Assembly: GCA_907165275.2 (NCBI GenBank)
Contig: OU015659.1
Coordinates: 476,501-540,500 of the forward strand
Length of the DNA stretch: 64,000 nt
Origin: Zygaena filipendulae
Lineage: Eukaryota; Arthropoda; Insecta; Lepidoptera; Zygaenidae
Direction of reading: 5' to 3'
Notes under the pieces: generated by a model
The model's database searches: none
The model's input: only the letters and a program-made list of their open reading frames with translations
Told to the model about the DNA's origin: nothing
Position numbers and translations under genes: made by a program
Shown here: positions 21,232-32,971 of the stretch, in pieces
Layout: every line of letters begins with the position of its first letter
How positions within the stretch are numbered: position 1 is the stretch's first letter

Positions 21232-21817
21232 ATAAACAATTATTTTCCTCATATATAAGAAAAGTGAGTTTCTGAATCTAAAAAGCTACTCGCACAAAAT
21301 CTAAACAGGAATATTTTTTATTCAGTGCGCAAACTTTTACAAATTTAACTCAAAGGAGTTTTAAACACCTTTTTTATTTTGATAAGTCTTAGTACAAAAA
21401 AGTAAAGTTATCGTGAACGAAAGATGTATACTTTGGAATTGATTTATTGGCTACTCTATTCGCCGCCGCCACCGCTGCGTGCGAAGCGCTCGTTGGGCTA
21501 GGTATTTACGTGGGTTAGAATGTACCGACAGCTGATCGAGGTCGTTCACCCCCGCTGCAACACCCCCGCGTACGCCGCACGGCGCGCGCACCCATTGATA
21601 TTATTACGAATAGATAGTGTCCATATTTTGCTAATTTAAAGCCGGATAAAAAAATATAAAAAAGTTTCGAACAAATAATGGAAATGTGTTCTATTACTGA
21701 TACTGAACCACCAAAATTTTTTTGCGCATTGCTAAAAAAAATTATTCCTGTATATCACATCACGCGGGACCGTATGGACGAATTTCGCTTTCTTTTTTTG
21801 TTGTGTTTGTTGTTGTA

Positions 21818-21981
21818 TGGAATTACGAAACTCCCGCGGGTGAATCTCCGAAACGGTTGGACCGATTCTGACGGGACTTTGACTGCTATTAAGCTGATGT
21901 TATAAGGAGTAAATTAGGCTACTTTGGAGTTCCTGCGGGAATTCAAAAATTCACGCGGGTGAAACCGTGCGGGACAGCTAG
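21818..21981 (+). mobile_element. Helitron-like copy
   Basis: Ends CACGCGGGTGAAACCGTGCG plus GGACAGCTAG at 21981, then T. The subfamily with AAGCTGATGTTATAAGGAGT also occurs at about 44080-44264, 52380-52575 and 53940-54055. Confidence 0.65.
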
Positions 21982-22163
21982 TAATATAATTATGTGTTCG
22001 AGAAAAGTTAAAACCTACCAAAAGTGACTCCTTTTTGGCATTTTAATCCTTTGTGTGTATAAATATTTCTATTATTATAGTTTAAATGCTGTAGAATTAT
22101 TATAAAAAGTTTCTATGTATAATATTTACCGTGTTTTACATAAGTTTCTACTGCCGATATCTT

Positions 22164-22170
22164 TATAAAT
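22164..22170 (+). promoter_or_regulatory. Possible TATA box of P450-2
   Basis: TATAAAT about 129 nt before the ATG at 22293. A very short upstream open frame (ATG at 22186, stop at 22201) would lie in the leader. Weak evidence in AT-rich sequence. Confidence 0.35.
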
Positions 22171-22292
22171 GAAATATCTGTGAAAATGTGTTTTCTTGTA
22201 TAACGGGTGAGGGTGACGCTAATTTTACTCCAGTACTTTACACAAAACTATATAATAAAAATCATTTTAATAATCCTTGTCGATCAGGTACA

Positions 22293-25200
22293 ATGCTAGT
22301 CCTTTCCATGCTGGTGCTGTTGGCAGTGCTGTGGCTGTACTTCAGGCAGGTGTACTCCAGATTCAGCAAGTATGGCGTGAAGCACTTCACGCCCGTCCCA
22401 CTGTTGGGCAACATGGCGAGGATCACGCTGCGTGTGGAACACGTAGCGTTGCATAACGAGAGGATATACAACAGTTTCCCTGGAGAGAGGTTTGGTTATT
22501 TCCTTATGTCCTTCCGTATGCGTGATATTAAAAAAGTACAAAATTGTACTTTACAAAAGAATATGAAATAAATAACTAAATAACAATTAAGATTTTCTAT
22601 AATTTTGTTGCCAATTTAACAATGAAAAAAATATTTTTGAACGTACTTGGCGTGCGTCATTGAATACCTGACTCACATTTCTTCAAATGTTTTGCAAATC
22701 ACGTATTATTACCGTTTATATAAAAATCATTTCGACTGTCAGATTGAGATCTTTGTGGCTTCCTTCTTTCCTTGAAAAAAATTGGGGTAGGTACCTACTC
22801 ATTGATGCACGCCCTGTGCATTCAAAATTTTGTTTTTATTGTTAAATTGGCGACAATTTTTTTTTCGATTATTGAACATCTTAATTGTTACTGGGTTTTT
22901 TATTTCATACCTTTTTGTAAAGTACAATTTTGTATTTTTTTTAAATAGCTTATGTAACTTTAACCTATGTCCTTCTTCGTAGGTTGTCATCTCTTTTTTC
23001 TGTTGGAGTTCTGTTGCTATCCTCATTAGTGGAGAGCGTAGTATCTTTCATTGTAAAGCGCTCATCCTCAAAACAATTTTTTCTGCTGTTAATAGTACAT
23101 TGTTATCCAAGGGGTGAAAGTAACTCATTTAGTGCCGAGACGGGGTTTGGCGCCCGAGCGTAGCGAGGGCGCCAATAGTTCGAGGCACTAAATAAGTTAC
23201 TTTCTCCCGAGGGTAACACTGTGCTTTTCATTACGAATGCAAGGAAAGTCAAAATAAAAATAGGAATTAGCAAAGAAAAAATGAGTGAAGATCGGATAGT
23301 CGCTTGACGCTTTCCCACCTATTTCTTTTTCTTTGGCCGGCTAGCTATTCAGCCAGTATTTTTTATTTACATTGTGGCGACCTAAATTATAATAAAGTCA
23401 TCTAAAAAAATATTTTCTTTAATTATTAAGTATTAATTAAAGAAAATAAAATAATATTATTTATATTTTAATTAATTAATTAGCTTAAAAAAAAATGAGT
23501 GAATTTTATTTTAATTAATACCTACTTAAACTTTACGTTATTTCAATTTTACATGGCGCTGGCTGTATAGAAAGTTGGAACATGGTTCAATAGAAATGTG
23601 AAAATAGACCTGGTTTTTTTTTAATAATTTGACAGTTGTCAGTTGAAAGCGATTCTCCCTAGGGCTGAAAAGAGCTACTTTCAACCCGCTTCTCAGGCAA
23701 CTTCAAACCTACTTTCCGAGCATGAGTAATGAAAATTATATTACCTACCTTTATCGCTCTCTCAATTAATGTGAGGTCTATGAAGCTGTATAGACATCCA
23801 CTCTAATAACATGATTTTTCTTCATGGTTCGTCGTTACTTTTTCATAAATATCTTCTTGAATGCCTCGCTAAACACAATTCTCAAAATTTCTCTCTCAAT
23901 TAATGTGAGGTCTATGAAGCTGTATAGACATCCACTCTAATAACATGATTTTTCTTCATGGTTCGTCGTTACTTTTTCATAAATATCTTCTTGAATGCCT
24001 CGCTAGACACAATTCTCAAAATTTCTCGTGACTTGAGCGTTTTTAGAGATAAAATAACTGGAGCTCTTCACACCATGAATCTGATCAACGAGTTCATGTG
24101 CTGTTTCTTAAATAAGAATGAAACTGTGTGCTGCTATTTTGTACAATAATGCCATATCGTATGCCTTCAGGTTCGTGGGAAGCTACGAGTTCTTGACACC
24201 AACAATCTACATCAGAGACTTGGAGTTGATAAAAAAAATAACAGTGAAACACTATGAACATTTTGTGGATCATAGAGCGATTGTCGATGAAGATGTCGAT
24301 CCGTTTCTGGGAAGGAATTTGTTTGCTATGAAAGGTACGTAAGTTAAAGGTAATGGCAATATTTAAAAATGACCGATGCAATTGAAAAGTACTAAAAGTA
24401 GCTTTACTTACAAGATCACAGTACCCACAAACTTCACTGCCAAATAAAGATTCTAGTTCTATTTCAGGACACAAATGGAGAGATATGCGTTTGACGCTTA
24501 GCCCAGCGTTTACCAGCTCAAAAATCCGACTTATGGTACCGTTTATGGTGGAAGTTGGCGATCAGATGATCGAATCGCTTAAGAAGAAGATTTTATGCAT
24601 CGAAAGTGAGTAAGCTGGAACCTCTAAAACTCTTGTAAAGGCCAAGCAAAAATTTGGCATAAGTATGCAAATATGCAATCAAAGCCACTTAATACTTTGT
24701 ATTTCATAAGTTTTTTTCTCATTGTACTGATTGTGGTGCTCAATAAAGTGTTTTTCATTCATTCATCCATTCAAATACTGCTGAACCGTTGTGAAAATGC
24801 ACATAAATTAAAAGACATACGCCTTCCAATTTTTCAGGTGGCTCCATAGAAGTAGAGTCCAAGGATCTCATGATGCGTTACGCCAATGATGTGATAGCGT
24901 CTTGCGCTTTTGGTCTGAAGGTCGACTCGCATACTGACGAGGACAACTTATTCTATGAGATGGGGAGAGCTGCGTCGGTCTTCGGTTTCATACAGCATCT
25001 GAAGTTTATTGGATTCAGCTCCTGCCCGAACCTAATGAAGGTATGAGTCTTGTGACCACTGACGTCCACTTTTCACTATCGTTGAATTCTATTGTTGTTA
25101 CTACTGGATCCTTTGTTATGATATCATTTTGTTCCAAAATAATTTGAATAATTTTAACTTTTGTAACTCCAGTTTTTAGTTGAATCAGATTAAAAAAATA

Positions 25201-28200
25201 AAGTAATTTCATTCACAGCTGTAAAGGTAAGGTAATACCTACATCTGTGATATTGGTCATTAATTATCTTTTAGCTAGAAACGTTTCAGTTTGTTACAGT
25301 TAATCACGTGATGTCTTTTACTTACTGTATTGAAATTTTTAGAATAATTATTATCTTTAAATACAGGTATAATCTGATTTTTTGGAAATCATTGCCTGGT
25401 AATGATGAGTCAAGGCCACGCGCCGCTGCTTGGTTTATAAATAGTGCGTTTGATGAAAGATAAAATATACACGTGATATCTCATTTTATATCCCCCCCCT
25501 CCTTGTGATATTTCGTGATGTTTTCCAAACCCCAGCTTTTGAGCCTCACGTGATTACTGGATGCCCCTTAGTAGACAAGTTGATTTTTGTATTTTGCTTT
25601 TCAGAAATTCAAACTAACCATATTTACAGAGGAAGTGACGAGATTCTTTAAAGACCTGGTACTTAATACTATGAACGAGCGAGACGCACGACAAATTGTC
25701 AGAAACGACATGATCCATTTACTTATGGAAGCGAAAAAAGGTAAAAAAGCATCATTAAATCTATCTTCTACCTATACTTATATCAAAAGAGTCCGCGATT
25801 CTGTACATCGAATATTTTTAACAAAAATTGACAGGGGAAAAGAAGAGTAACCAACCAAAAAAAAAAATTTTTAAATACTTTTCTGTCTGTTTGTACGCGA
25901 TAATCTCCGAATCTACTGAACGGATTGTCATGCGGTTTTCACTAGTATGGAGCTACATATCGGATGTCGAGAAAAAAAGTTTTTGAACAAAAACGTATCA
26001 CGCGGGTGAAACCGCGGGGCACAGCTAGTAGTTAATAATACTTATACAATATAATATAATCAACTCGTATGTGCTTAAGAAAATGGGGTTTCCGTTGTTT
26101 GGGAAATTAAAAAAAAGTACGTCAAGTGCGTGTGTGCGTGCGTTTCCGTGTAAGCGCTTTTTGTTTTCCAGTTTTCATTTAAATAGTAGATAATAATAAT
26201 GGGCATGTGGACAAATTTTTATTTTTTAGTCCGTCTTGTAGATTATAAAAAAATATTGGACACGTATTTTTCCTTTTTTTACGTAATCAAAAAGTAACGG
26301 CGTTATATTGAGTTGAAATTTCGCGTGACGTCACTATTCGGACAGTTTGTATGGCGGTTTTAGCGGTTAGTGACGTCACGACCCCCTCACCCTGAACTTT
26401 AATGTGCTTTATCTCTGTATATTTTAATTTATTTGAAAAACCAAAAAATACGTGTCTATTGTTTTTTTATTTTCTAACTGACGGACTAATTAGAATTTTG
26501 ATTTTCAAAAGTAGTCCACATCCCTATTAGCACATTTGGTGTTAGTGGTTCAGTTATTTTATAATAATATGTCTAATTATTAATATATATTTTTTTGTAA
26601 GTAAATAAAAATGTCAACTCTAGAATAAAGCAGGATTTATCGTCTTTAAAAGTTTCTTTTATCAGGAAAACTGTCTCACGACACTAAAGTGGCGAACGAT
26701 GGCGCTGGCTTCGCAACAGCTGAAGAATACAACGTTGGGAAGAGGCAGAATGATAGAGGTACTCCTTTAATATTTAATTCGTTTGAATTTAATATACAAG
26801 GTGTAAGGGTAAAAGAAGGACGTATTCAATAAGGTTATTCAGTATTCGATTCAAGTCATAAAAAATAAAATAAAAACAATAGGTAGTATGTTAATTTTTG
26901 ACTTAGGTAATTATCTAAAAAATCCATGAATCGCTTACGTGCTGATTGCTGATGGACCGTAAGGATTATTCAACTCAATGCCCATTTACTTTGTATTGGC
27001 GCTGACGTGCTGATAAATCAAATGTAAAGGCATTAACTCACATTCTCTCTATCAGTGTTTTTTTTTAATGTATTTTTTTATAAGTTTAGTCTTGAATGTA
27101 TCTGTGTGAAACGACTGCACTATTTTTAACAATATTACCAAAACAAAACAGTGAAATGTCACGTATTTGTTTTTAGATTTTAGATGGTCTAGATACTTAT
27201 ATTTCAGTCAAAGGTTAGCCAACATTATCATCTAAACAAGAGTAGAATCTACATCAACGAGATATGAAGTTACTTAAAATCTGATTTTTAATAATTGGCG
27301 TTTTAAAAATTTTTTTTTATTAATGTTGTTAGGAAATAGTGCGATCGGGTCCCAGAGTCCTAGGAGTCATCATATTACTGGGACCCACTTGATCGACTTC
27401 CATTTATATTGAAAAGAAGTACCTACTAAGTTTTTGAAATTCTACCCCTAAAAAGGGAGGTCAAATATTGTACTAATGTAGTTACGTATAGTTTTAAAGT
27501 GAGGGTCGTGAAAATCGTTGATTTTAATGAGATTTGTAGGTATAAAGATATAATCATGCAATCTCGAGTCTAACTTCATCAAAATCGGTTCAGCCGTTCA
27601 GAAAATGTAGTTTAGAAATTTCACTATGTTTTTCTTAAGAATGGGTACTTCCTTTACCTCACTAAGATATTCAAAGGGAAGAAAATTGTTTTAAAATTTC
27701 TTAAATTCCTAAATTCGTTTTCGAACAGTGTGGTCTACTGATGACCTGATTGCTCAAGCAGTTCTGTTCTTCATCGCCGGATTTGAGACCACATCGGTTG
27801 CTATGACTTTCCTACTGTACGAGCTGGCTTTGAACCCTGAAATCCAAGATAGATTAGCGCAAGAAATACGAGAAAATCACAAAGCGAATGAAGGGAAATT
27901 TGACTACAGTTCCATTCAGCAATTGAACTATTTAGATATGGTTGTATCAGGTACGAGATTATTTTTGTACACGCTGTATATTATATTATTAACTGACATT
28001 TTATATAGCTTTAAGCTTGACTTAAATCTTGTCTTTTACACTTAATTGGCCGTTTTGTTCAGCAGTAATAAATTAACTGAAAACTAAAAAGTAGTTTGCT
28101 CAGAACTAGCGAATCGATCGCACTATGTTTTAATATACCTAGGTTATGTTTTTTCATTTTTATTAGCCCATGTCTGAATTATTTATAATACAATATTTGG

Positions 28201-29463
28201 CACGTACGCCGACCGCAGCAAAAATATTCGAACAAAAAACCAAAAAACGCCGCCAAAAAACTCATAGATACTCAGCGCTCTCTACTTTTGTTTTCAGAAT
28301 CGTTAAGACTATGGCCGCCAGATGTCGGTTTGGACAGACTCTGTGTCAAAGATTTCAATTTGGGAAAGCCCAGCAGCGACGCTAATCGGGATTACATTGT
28401 AAGCCATTTTTTTATCATTTTGTAATAGTTACAAACATAATTTGAGTTTTCATTTTTCAATTACTGACCGGGACACGGCGATCAATAAAACATCTCTTGC
28501 TATTTTAGATGGGCAATGCAATCTCAACCCGGTTCAAACCCGGTGCTTGGGTAAACGCATACTTGCTGTTTAGATAATATAACGCCATCTATTAATTTTA
28601 TAAAACAACCTTTGTTCTTATTTTAGACACGACACTTATTTTAAAACATTCTAAGTTTGACTGAGACGCCGATGCATTATATAACTAAAAGATGGCGTTT
28701 TATTAAATGTGTGTAGGCGTGCCAATTTATGTAAAAAGGTGTAATTTCCTTGACTTCACCTCAGCAAAGATGATAATATTTGACTGTGAATCGGAGAAGT
28801 CCCATTGAAAACGAATCTAAAAAAAATAGCTTTTAAGTGCATCAAGCGCGTTTGACATAGCGTGATTATACGTATTGTACAGTATATTTTATTCTCTAAA
28901 TACATACGTATGATAGATATTAAACAGTCAGACTCAGAGTGAACGTGAACGTTCGACACATTATTATATTATAATATTATAATATACGGTGGTTTTACTT
29001 TCCAATAGATCCGCAAAGATGAAGGCATTGTCATACCGATGGGCGCCATCCAGCGGGATCCCGAGTACTTCCCCGACCCCACGAAGTTCGATCCTGAAAG
29101 GTTTTCAGACGCGAACAAACATAATATTAAACCATTCACATATATGCCCTTCGGTCTTGGACCCAGGAATTGCACGGGTAAGATGAAATTAGCCCAAAAC
29201 TTTTTATTATATTACAGATAACAACTATTTGTATAATTAAATTTAAAACGCCTCACACAATATTAATAGCAATCAATTTTCCAGCATCAAGGTTCGCGCT
29301 GTGCGAGATGAAGATAATGGTATATCAGCTCCTGCTTCACATCGAACTGTCGCCGTCTGAGAAGACCTGCATACCCATCAAACTGACCACAGACACCTTC
29401 AACCTCCGCATCAAAGGAGGTCATTGGCTGAGGTTTAAACTGAGGAAAGGAACTTTGGATTGA
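22293..29463 (+). CDS. CYP9A: Cytochrome P450, CYP9A-type, gene 2 (10 exons, 533 residues)
   Basis: Exons: 22293-22489, 24171-24334, 24468-24605, 24838-25040, 25605-25740, 26666-26758, 27729-27950, 28298-28398, 29009-29177 and 29285-29463. All introns are GT-AG and the frame closes. Exon phases match P450-1, and six exon lengths are identical (138, 203, 136, 222, 101, 169). The product is a predicted ER-membrane monooxygenase with hydrophobic anchor [16 protein letters not shown], hinge PVPLLGN, C-helix WRDMR at 124-128, I-helix AGFETTS at 327-333, ExxR (ESLR) at 385-388, PERF at 447-450, and a haem loop [10 protein letters not shown] at 466-475 with Cys473 as ligand. CTA departs from the usual CxG but the rest is intact. 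CYP9A enzymes are linked to allelochemical and insecticide oxidation; the substrate here is unknown. The in-frame extension upstream of 22293 has no ATG, which decides the start. Confidence 0.94.
23116..23205. repeat. Long hairpin in P450-2 intron 1
   Basis: The arm GAAAGTAACTCATTTAGTGC pairs with GCACTAAATAAGTTACTTTC with one mismatch. Inside it GGCGCCCGAGCG and GAGGGCGCC form a second stem. It is probably the centre of a larger palindromic MITE. Confidence 0.7.
23757..24024. repeat. 134-bp direct tandem duplication in P450-2 intron 1
   Basis: The block from CTCTCTCAATTAATGTGAGG to CACAATTCTCAAAATTT occurs twice head to tail with a period of 134 bp and almost no differences, so the duplication is recent. 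It ends about 145 bp before exon 2. Confidence 0.9.
25876..26028 (+). mobile_element. Helitron-like copy in P450-2 intron 5
   Basis: Ends CACGCGGGTGAAACCGCGGG plus GCACAGCTAG at 26028, then T. The 3' hairpin is perfect. Confidence 0.65.
26201..26525. mobile_element. MITE-B copy in P450-2 intron 5
   Basis: Outer ends GGGCATGTGGAC and GTCCACATCCC are near-complementary. Two TGACGTCA sites lie inside. Orientation is inverted relative to the copies at 45.6 and 47.6 kb. Confidence 0.8.
28064..28231. mobile_element. Truncated MITE-A in P450-2 intron 7
   Basis: The left inverted repeat (AATAAATTAACTGAAAACTA) and left half of MITE-A, ending at AGCAAAAATATTCGAAC, 67 bp before exon 8. The right half is missing. 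Confidence 0.75.
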
Positions 29464-29732
29464 CGATGTCGAAGAATTAATTTTTTTAATAACATACGTT
29501 TTTTTGAGGCAGAAATGTTATTATTTTAGGATTATTTTAATATTAACTTGCTTTTTACTATACACTTCAATGTCAATGCTTTTTTCTGGTATTTTATATC
29601 AATTAAATCAGGCTCCCACCAAAAACATTTTCATGAATTTTCATGCCAAGACGAGACCATATGACGTGCACTGACAAAAAGTTATCAGATGTCATGTAGA
29701 GTCAAGCTTATAACTCTCTCTACACACCCTTA

Positions 29733-29933
29733 CTCTACAAGGCCTTACTTCTCAAACTCTACACCTTAGTCGTAATATGTGACTTGGCCATTTTGTTCCA
29801 TTCACATGAGCGTAAGGTGAAAAATTTATCCACTGTTAATTACTTTTCTGTTATACAAAGGTTCTTGTAGTAACGAAACGGCCAAGCCACATACTGACTA
29901 AGGTGTAGAGTTTGAGAAGTTGGCCTTGTACTG
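29733..29933. mobile_element. Palindromic element (MITE-E)
   Basis: The words CTTCTCAAACTCTACACCTT and AAGGTGTAGAGTTTGAGAAG form part of about 60-bp imperfect inverted arms around a roughly 80-bp centre. It sits 270 bp past the P450-2 stop codon and could fall in its 3' UTR. Confidence 0.7.
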
Positions 29934-30232
29934 AACTCTCGAATCATATAAATTATTAATTAAAAAAGAAATACTTCTTTTTGTATATATATATTTAGAA
30001 TACGATGTTTATCCCTATTTTCAGGCAATCAAAAATGTGTTTATTTTTCTACTTAACAACAGATACCTTTCTCTGGGAGGTTATCACAGCGAGCGAAGCT
30101 CAGCCACCCAGATATTTTTAGTAATATCTATGCAATAAAATTGCGTTTTATTTACCTACATTGAAATTAATACAAACATTTAGATTTCTTATAAGTAGGT
30201 ACAATTTTATTAACGTTGTAATTTATAGGCTA

Positions 30233-30424
30233 CTAGTTGTTCTCTGCGGTTTCACCCGCGATAAGTTCAGAGTTCCCGCGGGAATACCAGGAAAATAAGT
30301 AGCCTATGTCCTTTCTTGTACCGCTAAAAACGCATATGCAAAATTTCATGATGATCGGTTGAGCCGTTAACGCGTGAAAGCGTACAAACAAACTAACTCA
30401 CTTTCACATTTATAATATTTGTAA
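30233..30424 (-). mobile_element. Helitron-like copy
   Basis: CTAG at 30233, hairpin arm GCGGTTTCACCCGCG, and CACATTTATAATATTTGTA at the far end. Complete apart from a decayed 5' terminus. Confidence 0.65.
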
Positions 30425-31316
30425 TGATAATGATTTATTACATAATATGATGATATAAACAAGTAGGTAGATAGATAAGAGACAAATGGAAAGACACTGT
30501 AACGCAATGATAACACATACCTATACCTACTCTACAGTCGAAACCGAATATATCGACATCGTTTGAAACCACGAAATTTATAGACAGACATTATATCTTT
30601 ATTTGACATTACAGAATTTCTTACAGATAAAACATGCAACTTTGAAATAATATTCAAAACGAAGTTTAGTCATTTTAGGAAAGTGGTCATTTTGGGAAAA
30701 CCAAGTGGACATTTTAGGAAAGTGGTCATTCTCGACCTAAAGGCTTCTTCACTAGCTATAACGACAACTGTATAACGTCTTGCTAGCAAAACAAAACATT
30801 ACAAACCATTTTGTTTACTGTATGAAGGAATTTCCGCAGGACTCCGGAATACGTTTATGTGAGTGAAACCGCGGTGAGCAGCTAGTAAAAGATAAGAGAT
30901 CCCGACGGGTCCCAAAAGTGATGCGGGTGAAACCCCGAGGATTATAGCTAGTTATTAAAAAAAAACGACTTAAATAGCTTGCACGAATTCTTGCAAATCT
31001 ACACTTATTGTAAAGGGGTAAAGTTTGTGACGTTGTGAGGGTAATATCTGGATCTACTGAAGCAAATAATATTATACTATCCCTAAATAACATAGGCAGA
31101 ATTAAAACCCGAAATTCCCGCGGGAACTCCAAAATCACTGTGGGCGAAACCGCCGGGAACCGCTAGTATTGCACAAACTTTGTGATACGAGTATAATAAG
31201 AAAAAAATAAGCAACCTTTGAACTATAGAACTTCTTTAACACGCACAAGTGCCAACCTCTTTGACTTTTGTGAAATGTATTGATATTGTCATTGATATTG
31301 AATTAAAAAAATAATA

Positions 31317-32866
31317 TACACACATCAAAAGTGTCTAGGGATCAAGTACATTTTAGAGAATTGCCGTAAATTGGGATTATTATTGTAACTTTTCTGGATC
31401 CTTATTGAAATTTTCTATTGAATTTCACCATTTAAATAAAGAATTTTATTCAAATTTTGTTTAAACATTTAAAAATAACTGTCATTAAAAATCCCTATAA
31501 AAGGGTGTGATGGCGGTTTTACAAAAACATTACAATTTCTGCATCGTAACTGAAAAAAATTGCATCGGTATGGAGCGATGACACCAATTGCCTAGAGAAG
31601 AGATGCTGAGAGCCGTTGGAATGTTGGAAGCTGGCACCAGGCAACGCACTGTGGCTACTGCTGTTGGGACAAGGCAGAGCGTCATAAGCCGCCTATGGAC
31701 ACGCTATCGCATCACGGGCAGTGTGGCCGAGCGACATGGAGGGCGAACTCGCATCACCACTCGAATACAGGACCGGTATATCCAGAATACAGCGCGAAGA
31801 AATCGTACCATGGCCGCCATGGTGATAACTACGAGGCTCCACAGCGCTTCAGGCTTACTGATAAGCGATCAAACCATACGTAATCGTTTACGAGAAGTGG
31901 GTCTGTGGTCCCGAAGGCCTCTGAGAGTTCCACCAATAGCGCCTCGCAATCGTAGAGCCCGTTTACAATGGGCTCGCGAACACAGTAATTGGGAAGAAGA
32001 AGACTGGCGTGGTTTTTGCTTTTCCGATGAATCTCGTTTCGGTATGAGGTCGGATACAAGACGTGTATTGGTTTGAAGAAGCTTTGGACGTCAAGAACGA
32101 TTGAAATTCTGTCAGGAAGTTCATCCATATGGAGGGAGAACCTTTATGGTTTGGGCCGGTATTTGGATCGGTGGAAGAACCGATCTCATTTGGATCAGGG
32201 GCAACCTTAATGCTCACATTTATGCGATGAGGATTATTTCAGACGTAATCATCCCTTTGCGAAGCCAGTTGGGTGATTCGTTTCAACTTATGCACGACAA
32301 TGCACGTCCATACACTGGTGGAATCGTAACACGCATTCTTGCCAATGCTGATATCAACGTCCTGCCGTGGTCTGCTCAATCACCAGACTTAAATCCTATT
32401 CAGCACGCATGGGATATACTCCAAAGAAGAGCTTTGCCGAGTATTGACGCCGTAAATACCGCACAACAACTTTTTGACTTGTTACAAAGAACGTGGGTGG
32501 CCATTCCTCAAAGTGATTTTGATGAACTGATTTTAAGCATGCCAAATCGCTGCGAATCTGTGATTCGTATCAATGGAAGGAACACAGAGTATTAATTTGT
32601 TTAGTCATTACAATATAAGTTTGAAAATCCCCTGTTTTTGCCTTTTTTTGCTATTTTATTGTCGACTTGGAATTGGTTCAATTTCTCACAACTTACAAAA
32701 AATGAAATTTTTCTTAATTTATTTAAATTGTGGGGATGAGTTGTTATTTTAGATATGGGAAATAAGGTAGGCGGCCAGTCCAGAAGATTAAATTAGATTT
32801 AAATTAATTGAGTTTCGTTTTATAGCAAAAAATGTTCTTGATCCCTAGACACTTTTGATGTGTGTA
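31317..32866 (+). mobile_element. Tc1/mariner-type DNA transposon with intact inverted repeats
   Basis: About 1.55 kb. The first 30 bp at the left (TACACACATCAAAAGTGTCT and on) are perfectly inverted at the right end, and TA lies outside both ends, as expected for Tc1-family insertion. It encloses the broken transposase at 31570-32595. Perfect ends with a damaged gene suggest a fairly recent copy mobilised in trans. Confidence 0.93.
31570..32595 (+). pseudogene. Broken Tc1-like transposase
   Basis: One frame runs from the ATG at 31570 to the TAA at 32593 but carries two in-frame TGA stops, at 31579 and 32074. No frameshift is needed. The N-terminal half is the helix-turn-helix DNA-binding region (MLRAVGMLEAG, RQSVISRLW). 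The catalytic half shows FSDESRF with the first Asp at 32026, HDNARPY with the second Asp at 32296, and SPDLNPIQHAW. Exactly 34 residues separate the second Asp from the Gln at 32401, so this Gln occupies the catalytic Glu position of the DD34E triad. The gene is therefore inactive for three independent reasons. Confidence 0.92.
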
Positions 32867-32971
32867 TATTGCTAAATCAATACACTGATAGCGTGTTCCC
32901 GTGACGCCTATATCCGTCTTCCAAATACTTTCCCATCCTACACGTGTTTCACTTGACAAGTTAACAGCTTG

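Larger units (their letters stand above)
17784..22160. other. Intergenic region between SDR4 and P450-2
   Basis: No gene seen. The SDR4 poly(A) signal is at 17937-17942. Contents are three diverged tandem units at 18353-18630, Helitron-like copies at 19398-19708, 20562-20766 and 21818-21981, a full-length MITE-A at 20895-21231 and a GC-rich patch at about 21460-21590. The rest is AT-rich and unassigned. Confidence 0.6.
29464..31316. other. Intergenic region between P450-2 and the Tc1-like element
   Basis: No gene seen. A weak ATTAAA poly(A) candidate for P450-2 is at 29602. A palindromic element lies at 29733-29933 and a Helitron-like copy at 30233-30424. Further fragments are at about 30820-30955 and 31000-31165. 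Confidence 0.6.

Noticed and set aside
22188..22292. 35-codon N-terminal extension of P450-2
   Set aside because: The extension begins with GTG and has no ATG. The hydrophobic anchor expected at the P450 N-terminus begins right after the ATG at 22293.
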